14,582 nucleotides of DNA. Source: Ruminococcus sp. (GTDB lineage: Bacteria > Bacillota > Clostridia > Oscillospirales > Ruminococcaceae). The notes beneath the pieces were generated by a model. The model was not told the origin of the DNA. It ran no database searches and worked only from the letters and a program-made list of their open reading frames with translations. The stretch lies in the NCBI GenBank assembly GCA_014799765.1, contig JAAVHK010000120.1:1-14582 (forward strand), given 5' to 3'. The position numbers and the translations under genes are program-made. Below, piece by piece: positions 1 to 8,644 of this stretch. Each line of letters begins with the position of its first letter. The stretch's first letter is position 1.

Positions 1-525
1 ACGGTCAGTATAATTGATAGTGCCGTTTACCTCGTGTATTTCCGGCATGACCGCTATTTCCGCTGTGATATTCATACCGGTTCTGAAACGGAACATTCTG
101 AGAGGGTCATATATATCTATATGGGCGGAACGTATTTTCAGTATACCGCAGTACTTTGAACTTAACTGAAAAGTCACACGCTGAGTGTTTCGGGCTTGCA
201 ACGGAAACATCAGTTCAAATTCATTTATCTGATTATTGAAAATATTATAGTATTCTATATGTGCTTCTGCCTTGCCTATCGGAAATATACTGTTGTTGGT
301 AACGCATAACTGTACAGGAAATGAAGTGTTTTTCGGAGTTGTTTTCGACGGTACTGCAAATTCTCTTTAAGTAATTTTCTTTGTTATCAGAGATGTGACG
401 AACATCACTGCAGGCAGTGCCATGAATATTATCATGAGTATCAGGGAAAAATCCCATATATACAGTATATAGAAAAATATACATATTATTATCAGGAGCA
501 GGAAAAGTATTTTTGTTATAATCAT
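1..525 (-). pseudogene. DUF58-family membrane protein, N-terminal part, interrupted by an in-frame stop
   Basis: The reading frame starts at an ATG at 525, 6 bp after the MoxR stop. It encodes two hydrophobic segments (residues 5-24 and 27-46), the usual N-terminal membrane hairpin of DUF58 proteins. Codon 53 (369-367) is TAA. The same frame then stays open for 122 codons to the window edge and reads as the beta-rich region that follows the hairpin in DUF58 proteins, including a KYCGxLxIRSAHIDIYDPLRMFRF stretch before the DUF58 core. Because the frame is unchanged across the stop, a single substitution (or a base-call error) explains it better than an indel. I see no well-placed restart with a ribosome site just downstream. 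DUF58 genes normally follow moxR, and their proteins are thought to act with the MoxR ATPase in assembling or activating other proteins. The DUF58 core lies beyond the left edge, so I cannot tell whether the rest is intact. Confidence 0.75.
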
Positions 526-531
526 GACTTC

Positions 532-1485
532 TTACCCTTGTGAGATTTTCGGCACTGATACGGTTTTTATTATTTCTGTTATGATGTTACCGGCTGTCAG
601 TTCAGCGAGTTTCGCCTTAGAGTTCAGCATGATACGGTGTTCAAAAACATCATGACATATATATGAAACGTCGTCGGGGATTACATAATCCCTGCCCATT
701 GCAACCGCTATTCCTCTTGAGATGTTCATTAATGCAAGCGTACCTCGTGGACTTATTCCGAGTTTCAGCATAGGGTGATTTCTTGTTGCCGTCGAGAGCG
801 ATACTATATATTCGTAAATTCGGTCGTCGATATATATATTTGAAATATATTCCTGTAATTCAAGAATCATATCGGCATTTGCGACAGGATTCACATTAGC
901 AAGCGGATTATCATGCGATTTTGATTTCAGGATAGAAACCTCACCGCTGAAATCCGGATAGCCCATACTTAATTTTAACATGAATCTGTCAAGCTGTGAA
1001 TCCGGTAAATTATGTGTACCGGCTGAACCGATAGGGTTCTGAGTAGCGATTACAGTATATGGTTCAGGCAGACGATATGTCACGCCATCTACGGTAATGC
1101 TTTTTTCCTCCATGAGTTCGAGTAATGCGGATTGCGTTTTACTTGATGTACGGTTTATTTCGTCGGCAAGGAACAGGTTACAGAACGCTACACCCTCACG
1201 GAACTCAAAATTTCCGGTATTCTTGTTATATATTGAAAATCCGGTAACATCTGACGGAAGTACGTCGGGTGTGAACTGCATTCTGTTGTGTTCGAGTGAA
1301 AGGGCTTTCGAGAACGCAAGGGCAAGGGTAGTTTTTCCCACCCCTGGTATGTCTTCAATGAGTACGTGACCTTTGCACAGAATAGCCAGCAATACTTTTA
1401 TAATAATCTGGTCTTTACCGATTACCGCCTTTTTTACTTCGCTGAGAATAGAGTTTATCCGGTTTGAATAATATTTTTTGTCCAT
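532..1485 (-). CDS. MoxR-family AAA+ ATPase
   Basis: This is a 317-residue MoxR-type AAA+ ATPase, normal length for the family. MoxR ATPases are cytoplasmic, chaperone-like proteins thought to help mature partner complexes, usually encoded with DUF58/VWA-domain proteins. Visible motifs are Walker A DIPGVGKT (45-52), Walker B LFLADEINR (104-112), sensor 1 ATQNP (147-151), the LDRF arginine-finger region (165-168) and the sensor 2 stretch GISPRGTLAL (243-252). The ATG at 1485 has an AGGAG about 9 nt upstream. The DUF58 reading frame begins 6 bp after its stop, so the two were probably co-translated. A terminator-like hairpin separates the gene from ftsH, so it may depend on readthrough or on a weak promoter inside the 87-bp gap. 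The client is not identifiable from this window. Confidence 0.95.
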   Translation of the reverse strand: MDKKYYSNRINSILSEVKKAVIGKDQIIIKVLLAILCKGHVLIEDIPGVGKTTLALAFSKALSLEHNRMQFTPDVLPSDVTGFSIYNKNTGNFEFREGVAFCNLFLADEINRTSSKTQSALLELMEEKSITVDGVTYRLPEPYTVIATQNPIGSAGTHNLPDSQLDRFMLKLSMGYPDFSGEVSILKSKSHDNPLANVNPVANADMILELQEYISNIYIDDRIYEYIVSLSTATRNHPMLKLGISPRGTLALMNISRGIAVAMGRDYVIPDDVSYICHDVFEHRIMLNSKAKLAELTAGNIITEIIKTVSVPKISQG

Positions 1486-1514
1486 TTTTATTATCTCCTG
1501 TATCTTTATTTTTT

Positions 1515-1549
1515 AAAAAAGACTGCCTGTAAAATTTTTACGGGCAGTC
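1515..1549 (-). terminator. Intrinsic terminator after ftsH
   Basis: On the minus strand the 7-bp inverted repeat GACTGCC/GGCAGTC (1549-1543 with 1527-1521) closes a hairpin. It can extend inward past one C-A mismatch by GTAAA/TTTAC pairs. The hairpin is followed directly by TTTTTT (1520-1515). It lies 23 bp after the ftsH stop and is a standard rho-independent terminator. Only about 30 bp separate it from the moxR start. A weak promoter could overlap it: TTTACA in the hairpin's 3' part, a 17-bp spacer, then AATAAA. That promoter reading is tentative. Confidence 0.8.
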
Positions 1550-1572
1550 CGGAAAATTATTATGAGATTTCC

Positions 1573-3447
1573 TTAAATCTCTTCACTGCCTGTGTGGTCA
1601 ATGAGAATATCTTCAGTAATTTCACCTTTCATGAGTTTTTCAAAGTCATCACCGTCAATTTTTTCAAATTTAAGTAAATAATTTGCGAGTAAATGAAGTT
1701 TATCCATATTGGCAGTGAGGATTTCTGCACAGTCGCTGTAAGCCTTATGAATGATAGATGATATTTCATTGTCAATCTGTCCGGCGACTGCTTCGCTGTA
1801 GTTTCTTGTATGTCCGTAATCCTTGCCCAGAAATACTTCGTCATTGTCAGAACCGTAAACCACTGTACCGAGTTTCTTTGAAAAACCGTACTTAGTAACC
1901 ATATTACGAGCTGTATTTGTAGCACGTTCAATATCGTTTGAAGCACCTGTGCAGATGTCATCAAGTACGAGTTCTTCCGCAACACGTCCGCCGAGAAGCA
2001 TTATAATACTTTCCCTCATCTGATTTCTTGAAACGTGCTGGTCATCATTGTCGGGTCTCGTGACGGTAAGTCCGGCAGCCATACCACGCTGAATAATAGT
2101 AACCTGATGTACTTTGTCCTGTGTGGGAAGATTATAGGCGGTTATAGCGTGACCGGCTTCGTGATAGGCAGTCACACGGCGGTCATGTTCGGAAACTATT
2201 CTTGACTTCTTTTCAGGACCGGCGATAACTTTCATAGTAGCGTCTTCAATATCCTTTTCGGTAATGGCAAGTCTGTCGGCACGTGCAGCGAGTAATGCTG
2301 ATTCATTCAGTAAGTTTTCAAGGTCTGCACCGGTGAATCCCTGTGTAGTCTGTGCGATTACTTTCAAATCAACGTCCGGAGCAAGTGGCTTGTTTTTGGC
2401 GTGGACGTTCAGAATTTCTTCACGTCCCTTTACGTCCGGATAACCTACTACAATCTGTCTGTCGAAACGTCCCGGACGGAGCAGGGCAGGGTCAAGAATA
2501 TCACGTCTGTTTGTGGCGGCGATTACTATAACACTTTCGTTACCGGTGAAACCGTCCATTTCAACGAGTAGCTGATTAAGTGTCTGTTCTCTTTCGTCGT
2601 GACCGCCTCCGAGACCTGCTCCACGGTGTCTGCCGACTGCGTCTATTTCGTCAATGAATATTATAGCCGGTGAATGTTTTTTAGCCTGTTCAAAGAGGTC
2701 ACGCACTCTTGAAGCACCTACGCCGACAAACATTTCAACGAAATCTGAACCGGAAATGGGAAAGAACGGACAACCGGCTTCACCGGCGACTGCTCTTGCA
2801 AGTAAGGTCTTACCAGTGCCGGGAGGTCCGAGAAGAAGCACACCTTTCGGGACTTTCGCACCTATTTCAGTATATTTTTTCGGATTTTTGAGGTAGTCAA
2901 CAATTTCTTCGAGTTCCTGTTTTTCCTCGTCAGCACCGGCGACATCTGCGAAAGTAGCTTTTCTTGCACCAGCCTGATTTTTAAGATTAGCTTTTCCGAA
3001 AGACGTATATTTACCGCCTCCGCTACTTTGTTTCATCATGAATACAAGTATAGCTATTCCGAGAATGATAGTCAGAATAACCGGTATCAACGAATACAGC
3101 CATGTACGGTCAGTAATTTTAATATAGTCCTGTTCAAGAGGTTCGTCGGGGTATTTTTCGTTGTAGTTTTTCCTGTAGTCTTCGGTATCGCTGAGAAAGA
3201 TATTGACGTTAGGAACTTCGTATCTTTTTTTGCTGTCCTCCCCCCTCAGTTGATAAGTAAGTTCGCCCGTACCTAAATCAAGTTCATAATAAGATACTTC
3301 AAAATTATCAAAATGATTTATTATACTGGTATAGTCGTTTTTGCTTGTTGAGGCGGTAAGCCTTGTACTCAGAAAATAAATTCCGAAAATGGCAATCATC
3401 ACGACAAGCAGATAGGTAAAAATGCCTTTGTTTCTTTTTGGTGTCAA
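1573..3447 (-). CDS. ftsH: ATP-dependent zinc metalloprotease FtsH
   Basis: FtsH is a hexameric membrane-anchored AAA protease that pulls damaged membrane proteins and some regulators out of the membrane and degrades them on the cytoplasmic side. The 624-residue product has the full layout. It has a first membrane segment (about 10-27), an extracytoplasmic domain (about 30-115) and a second membrane segment (about 116-137). The AAA domain has Walker A GPPGTGKT (207-214), Walker B IIFIDEID (262-269) and arginine fingers in RPGRFDR (324-330). The M41 peptidase domain has HEAGH (429-433), with D505 as the likely third zinc ligand. The start codon is TTG at 3447, chosen because it gives the short N-terminus before the first membrane helix and has GGAGTGG about 7 nt upstream. 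It follows tilS by 22 bp. The hpt gene often found between tilS and ftsH in Firmicutes is absent here. Confidence 0.97.
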   Translation of the reverse strand: MTPKRNKGIFTYLLVVMIAIFGIYFLSTRLTASTSKNDYTSIINHFDNFEVSYYELDLGTGELTYQLRGEDSKKRYEVPNVNIFLSDTEDYRKNYNEKYPDEPLEQDYIKITDRTWLYSLIPVILTIILGIAILVFMMKQSSGGGKYTSFGKANLKNQAGARKATFADVAGADEEKQELEEIVDYLKNPKKYTEIGAKVPKGVLLLGPPGTGKTLLARAVAGEAGCPFFPISGSDFVEMFVGVGASRVRDLFEQAKKHSPAIIFIDEIDAVGRHRGAGLGGGHDEREQTLNQLLVEMDGFTGNESVIVIAATNRRDILDPALLRPGRFDRQIVVGYPDVKGREEILNVHAKNKPLAPDVDLKVIAQTTQGFTGADLENLLNESALLAARADRLAITEKDIEDATMKVIAGPEKKSRIVSEHDRRVTAYHEAGHAITAYNLPTQDKVHQVTIIQRGMAAGLTVTRPDNDDQHVSRNQMRESIIMLLGGRVAEELVLDDICTGASNDIERATNTARNMVTKYGFSKKLGTVVYGSDNDEVFLGKDYGHTRNYSEAVAGQIDNEISSIIHKAYSDCAEILTANMDKLHLLANYLLKFEKIDGDDFEKLMKGEITEDILIDHTGSEEI

Positions 3448-3469
3448 AAAATATCCACTCCAATCTTTG

Positions 3470-4807
3470 TTATTTTTTTCTTACTGAAATTTTCAGAAAT
3501 TTCACAGTATTGCTGTCAGGGGCTACACGCTGGGCGATACCGATTTTTTCGGCGAAAACAGTGCCTTTTTCGTCCTCAAGGAAGTAAAGTGTATCACGTT
3601 CACCGGCAGGGATTTTTTCGTTAATCAGCTTTTTTACCGATGACGTGAAATTTCTGCCCTGAAGCTGTATTCTGTCACCGAAACGGCGGTTACGTATAAT
3701 AACCCTTCCTATTATTTTATCATAATCCAGTAAATAAAATGTTAATTTTTTATGAACATAATTAATTTTCTGCAAATCTTCACACGAAATAATTTCACAT
3801 GAAAGAATCCTGTCAGAAAAAACAGAATTATCGCCAATTTTCAGAACAGCCGAAAGAAGTTCCGGCTGTGTATCGGGCTGAATTTTTTTCAGTTCAGCGG
3901 TGTGACCGTCAGAAACAAAAAAAATATCCCCTGAAATGTTTATTTTTCCGCCGTCCGTAAGAATTTTGTCAGCTTTTATAAGACGGTCATAAGAGTAGGA
4001 CAGCGAATTTTCAGCCAGAAGCCGTGCGATACATCTTTTACGGATTACTTCGTGGAATTTATTCAGACCTTGTAATTTATTACCGTTTCTGCATTCGGAA
4101 AGTGCATTTTCCGTAAGTTCTTCGATAAGGGAGTTTTCAGAACGTACAGCATCTATCGAATTTACGGAAGTTTCAATCAGTTCCGGATTTATTACGGAAA
4201 GTAACGGCAGAATCTGATGACGTATCTTGTTTCGGGTGTAATCGTCTGAAAGGTTTGTACTGTCCGTGACGTAATCCTGACCGATTTTCCGGAGATATTC
4301 TTCAATTTCCTGACGGCTCACCACCAGTAGCGGACGGATTATATTATCACGTACCGGCGGTATACCTGATATGCCTTTAAGTGCCGAACCCCTTGCAAGA
4401 TTGAATATTACTGTTTCAATATTATCATTGGCATTATGAGCGGTGGCAATCTTTGCACCGGAAGAATTTTCCGCAAATATTTTATATCTCAGTATTCTTG
4501 CCGATTCTTCGGTTGAAAGTCCGTTTTCCTGTGCAAAAGCTGTAACATCACACGAAACGGCAGTAAACGGAATATTCATTTTTTTACATAGTTCACGGCA
4601 GAAATTTTCGTCTCTGTCGCTTTCCGCACCACGTAAGCAGTGGTTTACGTGCAATGCCTTTACGGTAAAGCCGATTTTACGGCTTATTTCCGTAAGTACA
4701 ACAAGAAGGCTGATACTGTCTGCACCGCCTGAGAGTCCGCATATAACAGTATCGCCTTTAGAAATCATATTATATTTTTTAATAAAAGAAAAAATTTTAT
4801 CAGTCAT
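3470..4807 (-). CDS. tilS: tRNA(Ile)-lysidine synthetase TilS
   Basis: TilS modifies the wobble cytidine (C34) of the CAU-anticodon isoleucine tRNA to lysidine, using ATP and lysine, so that AUA is read as isoleucine. That matters in a genome this rich in ATA codons. The 445-residue product has the N-type ATP pyrophosphatase P-loop SGGADS (26-31), the conserved HCLRGAESDRDENF stretch (56-69), an ATAHNANDN stretch (121-129) and RNKIRHQILPLL (192-203). The C-terminal TilS domain carries an RRFGDRI-type motif. The frame is open further upstream, but those residues lie inside dnaB. The ATG at 4807 fits the family N-terminus, sits 1 nt after the dnaB stop, and has a GGAG-type site inside the end of dnaB. 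This arrangement suggests translational coupling to dnaB. Confidence 0.96.
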   Translation of the reverse strand: MTDKIFSFIKKYNMISKGDTVICGLSGGADSISLLVVLTEISRKIGFTVKALHVNHCLRGAESDRDENFCRELCKKMNIPFTAVSCDVTAFAQENGLSTEESARILRYKIFAENSSGAKIATAHNANDNIETVIFNLARGSALKGISGIPPVRDNIIRPLLVVSRQEIEEYLRKIGQDYVTDSTNLSDDYTRNKIRHQILPLLSVINPELIETSVNSIDAVRSENSLIEELTENALSECRNGNKLQGLNKFHEVIRKRCIARLLAENSLSYSYDRLIKADKILTDGGKINISGDIFFVSDGHTAELKKIQPDTQPELLSAVLKIGDNSVFSDRILSCEIISCEDLQKINYVHKKLTFYLLDYDKIIGRVIIRNRRFGDRIQLQGRNFTSSVKKLINEKIPAGERDTLYFLEDEKGTVFAEKIGIAQRVAPDSNTVKFLKISVRKK

Positions 4808-4808
4808 T

Positions 4809-6140
4809 TTATCGCTCCGCCGGATTGCTGAAATCCGGATTTGAAAAACGTGTATATCTGCCGTCCCACATAAGTTCAATAGTACCGGTTTCGCCGTGGC
4901 GGTTTTTTGCAACTATACATTCGGAAATATTCTGTTTTGTACTTTCCTTGTTGTAGTATGCGTCACGGTACAGGAAGAGAACTATATCGGCGTCCTGTTC
5001 TATAGAACCGGATTCACGTAAATCTGAAAGCATAGGTCTTTTATCGTTTCTGCCCTCAACGCCTCTTGAAAGCTGTGAAAGAAGTACAACAGGAACATCA
5101 AGTTCCTTTGCCAGTATTTTAAGCTGACGTGTTATTTCAGACACTTCATTGACTCTGTTTTCATGCCGTGAAGATGATGATATAAGCTGTAGATAGTCGA
5201 TAATAACAAGACCTAAATTACGTAAATTTTTTATTTTTGCTTTTATCTGTTGTACCGATATACTTGCAGTATCGTCGATAAGAACAGGAAGAGTACCTAA
5301 ATATCCCGCACCGGTAGCAAGTCTTGACCATTCTTCCGTGGTGATACGTCCGTTACGAAGGCGACCGGAATCGACTTGTGATTCTGTGGAGAGCATACGA
5401 AGTGCAAGCTGTTCACTTGACATTTCAAGGTTGAATGCAACCACTTTCTTATCGGTACGTCTTGCGACATTTACGGCTATATTCATGGCGAAGGAAGTTT
5501 TTCCCATTGCCGGACGTGCTGCAATTATAATAAGGTCAGATTTGTTCAGACCTGAAATAATACTGTCAAGAAGTGTGAAACCGGTACGGGCACCTATATA
5601 TTTTTCCTTGTCAGGACCTGAAATTTTGCCCAGTCTGTCGTAAGCCTCCGCTACAGCTTCTGAAAGAGGTTTAAGCCCTTTTACGTCTTGTTCCCGTTTA
5701 AGTTCGTAAAGCTGTTGTTCAGCGGAATCAAGAAGAGTACCGGATTGATTATCGCCTTTGTTTATGTTTTCAATAATATTTCCGGCGATTTTTGCAAGCG
5801 AACGCAACCTGTATTTTTCTGAGACTATCTGGCAGTAACTCCTGACGTTTGAGGTTGTGGGAAGAACATTGGCAATTTCAGAAAGATACCGTCTTCCCTC
5901 AACAACATTATCAAAAATCTTCATTCTGTGTGTTTCATTAAGTAAGGTTACGACGTCAATTGGCGTATTGTTTGTAAACATATCATAGATAATGCTGTAC
6001 AGTTTACTATGATACGGATTAGAGAAATATTCCGGTTTTACAAGTTCAGCCACTTCAGAAATGACAGACGGATTTGCAATCATAGCACCTATGACAGATT
6101 GTTCTGCATCTGCACTGTTTAGCAGGTTATTTGATTCCAT
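4809..6140 (-). CDS. dnaB: Replicative DNA helicase DnaB
   Basis: DnaB (called DnaC in Bacillus subtilis) is the hexameric helicase that unwinds DNA at the replication fork and contacts DnaG primase. The 443-residue product is of normal length. The N-terminal helical domain (about 5-105) opens with the typical N-terminal stretch DAEQSVIGAM (11-20). The RecA-like C-terminal domain has Walker A ARPAMGKTS (208-216), the catalytic glutamate in NLEMSSEQ (E239), Walker B LVIIDYLQL (311-319), the LSQLSRG motif (354-360) and the arginine finger in KNRHGETG (R414). The ATG at 6140 has AGGTG about 8 nt upstream and lies 13 bp after the rplI stop. No intein or insertion is visible. The rplI-dnaB order is widely conserved in Firmicutes. 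Confidence 0.97.
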   Translation of the reverse strand: MESNNLLNSADAEQSVIGAMIANPSVISEVAELVKPEYFSNPYHSKLYSIIYDMFTNNTPIDVVTLLNETHRMKIFDNVVEGRRYLSEIANVLPTTSNVRSYCQIVSEKYRLRSLAKIAGNIIENINKGDNQSGTLLDSAEQQLYELKREQDVKGLKPLSEAVAEAYDRLGKISGPDKEKYIGARTGFTLLDSIISGLNKSDLIIIAARPAMGKTSFAMNIAVNVARRTDKKVVAFNLEMSSEQLALRMLSTESQVDSGRLRNGRITTEEWSRLATGAGYLGTLPVLIDDTASISVQQIKAKIKNLRNLGLVIIDYLQLISSSSRHENRVNEVSEITRQLKILAKELDVPVVLLSQLSRGVEGRNDKRPMLSDLRESGSIEQDADIVLFLYRDAYYNKESTKQNISECIVAKNRHGETGTIELMWDGRYTRFSNPDFSNPAER

Positions 6141-6153
6141 CAGGTATCACCTG

Positions 6154-6600
6154 TCAGCCTTCAATAACTTCAATGTCGATTTTTTCGGAAATACCGTTAT
6201 AAAGCTTTATGACGGCGTTATATGAACCGAAATTCTTTATATCGGTACTGAGGTTTACTTTTTTCTTGTCGACTTCAACACCAACCTGATTTTTAATAGC
6301 TTCAGCGACATGACCGGCTGTCACAGAGCCGAAAAGTCTGCTGTTTGAACCGGCTTTAGCGGTTATTATGACTTTTTTTCCTTTAAGTTTTTCAGCGGAT
6401 TCCTTGGCATTCTGAATTTCAAGGTCAACCTTATGCTGTGCTGAGGCTTTCTGACCGGCGAGTTCAGCCATATTCTTAGCGTTAGCCTCTATGGCGAGAC
6501 CTTTCGGAATAAGCATATTTCTTGCATAACCGTCAGCGACGTTTTTTACTTCGCCTTTCTTTGCTGAACCTTTTACATCCTGTAAAAAAATTACTTTCAT
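6154..6600 (-). CDS. rplI: 50S ribosomal protein L9 (bL9)
   Basis: bL9 binds 23S rRNA at the base of the L1 stalk and spans outward from the 50S subunit, helping limit frameshifting. The product is 148 residues, the usual length. The N-terminal rRNA-binding domain shows the family signature, with the KKGEVKNVADGYARNMLIPK stretch near residues 14-33. A long lysine-rich connecting helix (about 40-75) follows, then the C-terminal domain. The ATG at 6600 is preceded by AAGGAAG. The 44-bp gap to gdpP holds part of a 6-bp CCGGAA/TTCCGG inverted repeat (6638-6658) that overlaps the gdpP stop. It lacks a strong U-tract and looks like a weak processing or pausing hairpin at most. Confidence 0.98.
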   Translation of the reverse strand: MKVIFLQDVKGSAKKGEVKNVADGYARNMLIPKGLAIEANAKNMAELAGQKASAQHKVDLEIQNAKESAEKLKGKKVIITAKAGSNSRLFGSVTAGHVAEAIKNQVGVEVDKKKVNLSTDIKNFGSYNAVIKLYNGISEKIDIEVIEG

Positions 6601-6644
6601 AAAAAACTTCCTTTCATTTGAAAAATAATATATTAAACCGGAAT

Positions 6645-8618
6645 TTAATTACTTCCGGAATAATCAGTTTCATTAATGGCATTTTTGAGTATATCAATAA
6701 CTTCTGTTGTAGGTTTGTCCTTGATTTGTGTTGCCGCCATAGTCTGATGACCACCACCGCCGAGTTTTTCCATTATAACCTGAACATTCACCGCTCCGAA
6801 CGAACGGGCAGAAATATTTACGGTATTGCCGGTTTTATAGAGTACAAAAGACGCCTCAACACCGGATATACATAATAATTCGTCGGCTGCCTGAGGTGCC
6901 GCAAGGCGTATATCAGCCGATTCAAAATCAGCTGTGGCTATGGCAAAATTGTTGTATATTTCCGCAGACGACACTATCCGTGATTTCCGCTTATATAAGT
7001 CTATAGAACCGGAAAAAAGCAGTTTCACACCGACTGTATCGGCACCGAGTTTTTTCAGAAATGCCGCCGCCTCGAAAGTTCTTGCACCGGTACGCATTAC
7101 AAAATTTTTTGTATCAAGCATTATTCCGGCAAGAAGTGCATCTGCATGACACGGTGGAAGAACTTCTTCCGGTGGAAAACTGAAATATTGTATAATTTCC
7201 GCAACCATTTCCGAAGCAGATGACGCATACGGTTCATGGTGGAAAATTACCGCATTATCTATAAAACCGGCTTTTTTTCTGTGGTGGTCAATAACTACAA
7301 CGGATTTTGCCTTGTCGTAAAGTTCCGGCGATTCAAGGACGTCACGGCTGTGTGTGTCTACTATTATAAGTAAGTCCTGTTCTGTTATGAGGGAGATAGC
7401 ATTTTCAGGAGATATAAATAACTCATTGTCGGTACGTTCTTCCGTGATGTCGATAAGGTTTGTGGCGAGGTTTGCGGAACGGTTTACGGCGATATGTGCT
7501 TCTTTGCCGAGCAGGCGGACAGCACCAGCCATACCGCACGAAGCCCCGACGGAATCCAAATCGCCGAACCGGTGACCCATCATGAAAATCTTGTCTGAAC
7601 TCATGATTACGTCCTGTAAGGCGTTTGCAAGTATACGGGTTTTGGCACGTGATTTTTTTTCCATACCTTGCGAAACTCCGCCGAAAAACTGATAACCGCC
7701 GTCAGTTTTAAGTACAGCCTGGTCACCGCCACGTCCTAACGCCATATCGAGACATTGTTTGGCAATCTGTTCACTTTCGGCGAGGGATTCCGCACCCTTA
7801 CCAACTCCGATAGAAAACGTCAGCGGATATTTTCCGGCAATCTTAATATTTCTTGCAAGGTCAAGAATATTGAATTTTCCGGTTATAATTTCTTCAAGGT
7901 GTTTGTTTTCGATAACCGCATAGAACGTATTTGAACCGCTTTTCCGGACGAAACCGTTAGTACTGCTCATGAAGTTTTCGATAAGTTTTTCAACTTCAAC
8001 AGATGCCTGTGATTTTTCACTTTCCTTGGCGTTCTGAAGAATTTCGTCGTAATTGTCAACCATTATTATAACGACGTTCGGGTGTGTTTCGTCGAATTTC
8101 TTTTTAAGGGCGATATAGTTTGTATCGTCATGGAAGAAAAGAATATAAAGTGATACATCATTTTCGGAATACTTATCCGAAGATATACGGTATGTACTTC
8201 CGCCGATTTTGCATATACCTGTACCGGCTGAAATTATATTTTCAATGTTCACGTCCGCCAGACTGTCTATATCAACGCCGTAAATATTGCGGTTACCGTT
8301 TATTTTTTCGGAAAAAGCGGTATTGTACCATATAAGCCGACGTTCGCTGTCAATGACAGCTACCGGCTCAGTGACGGAATTTATATATTCAGATACGGAG
8401 TTTTCAAGATGTTCGTTCATTCTTGAAACGTGTTTTATGGTGTTTCCGGCGAAGAAAAAAATTTCAGCGATACAGAAAACTGCGGTAAGTGCGGACAGTA
8501 CAAGACAGGTTATTCCCTTAGCAGAATCGTAATCCCTCAGCATAAGCGATGAGACTATTGTTTCAGTCAGAAGAACTGCAAGCAATACAAGAGATACTGC
8601 CGGAAATTTCTTTTTCAA
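6645..8618 (-). CDS. gdpP: GdpP/YybT-type cyclic-di-AMP phosphodiesterase
   Basis: GdpP hydrolyses the second messenger cyclic di-AMP to pApA and so affects potassium balance, cell-wall stress and beta-lactam tolerance in Firmicutes. The 657-residue product has the family layout. There are two N-terminal membrane segments (about 8-27 and 36-57), a PAS-like domain (about 72-170) and a degenerate GGDEF-like domain (about 180-305) without a GGDEF signature. The DHH domain has H349, D353 and D355 in MGHRFGDLDS, D421, DHH at 444-446 and D502. The DHHA1 domain has GGGGHQ (620-625). All expected metal ligands are present, so it should be active. The start is TTG at 8618, with AGGAG about 10 nt upstream; it puts the first membrane helix at the expected distance. 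It follows rnjA by 26 bp. Confidence 0.96.
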   Translation of the reverse strand: MKKKFPAVSLVLLAVLLTETIVSSLMLRDYDSAKGITCLVLSALTAVFCIAEIFFFAGNTIKHVSRMNEHLENSVSEYINSVTEPVAVIDSERRLIWYNTAFSEKINGNRNIYGVDIDSLADVNIENIISAGTGICKIGGSTYRISSDKYSENDVSLYILFFHDDTNYIALKKKFDETHPNVVIIMVDNYDEILQNAKESEKSQASVEVEKLIENFMSSTNGFVRKSGSNTFYAVIENKHLEEIITGKFNILDLARNIKIAGKYPLTFSIGVGKGAESLAESEQIAKQCLDMALGRGGDQAVLKTDGGYQFFGGVSQGMEKKSRAKTRILANALQDVIMSSDKIFMMGHRFGDLDSVGASCGMAGAVRLLGKEAHIAVNRSANLATNLIDITEERTDNELFISPENAISLITEQDLLIIVDTHSRDVLESPELYDKAKSVVVIDHHRKKAGFIDNAVIFHHEPYASSASEMVAEIIQYFSFPPEEVLPPCHADALLAGIMLDTKNFVMRTGARTFEAAAFLKKLGADTVGVKLLFSGSIDLYKRKSRIVSSAEIYNNFAIATADFESADIRLAAPQAADELLCISGVEASFVLYKTGNTVNISARSFGAVNVQVIMEKLGGGGHQTMAATQIKDKPTTEVIDILKNAINETDYSGSN

Positions 8619-8644
8619 AAATTACAGCTCCTTTCGGAAACACT

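Noticed and set aside
245..484. 79-codon minus-strand ORF inside the DUF58 region
   Set aside because: It lies out of frame with the DUF58 reading frame, has no ribosome site and no recognisable family; it persists because of low stop density.
4808..4912. 35-residue upstream extension of TilS
   Set aside because: It lies within the dnaB C-terminus, and the family N-terminus matches the ATG at 4807.
6638..6658. CCGGAA/TTCCGG inverted repeat between gdpP and rplI as a terminator
   Set aside because: The stem is only 6 bp with a 9-nt loop and a broken T-run, so it is too weak to call.
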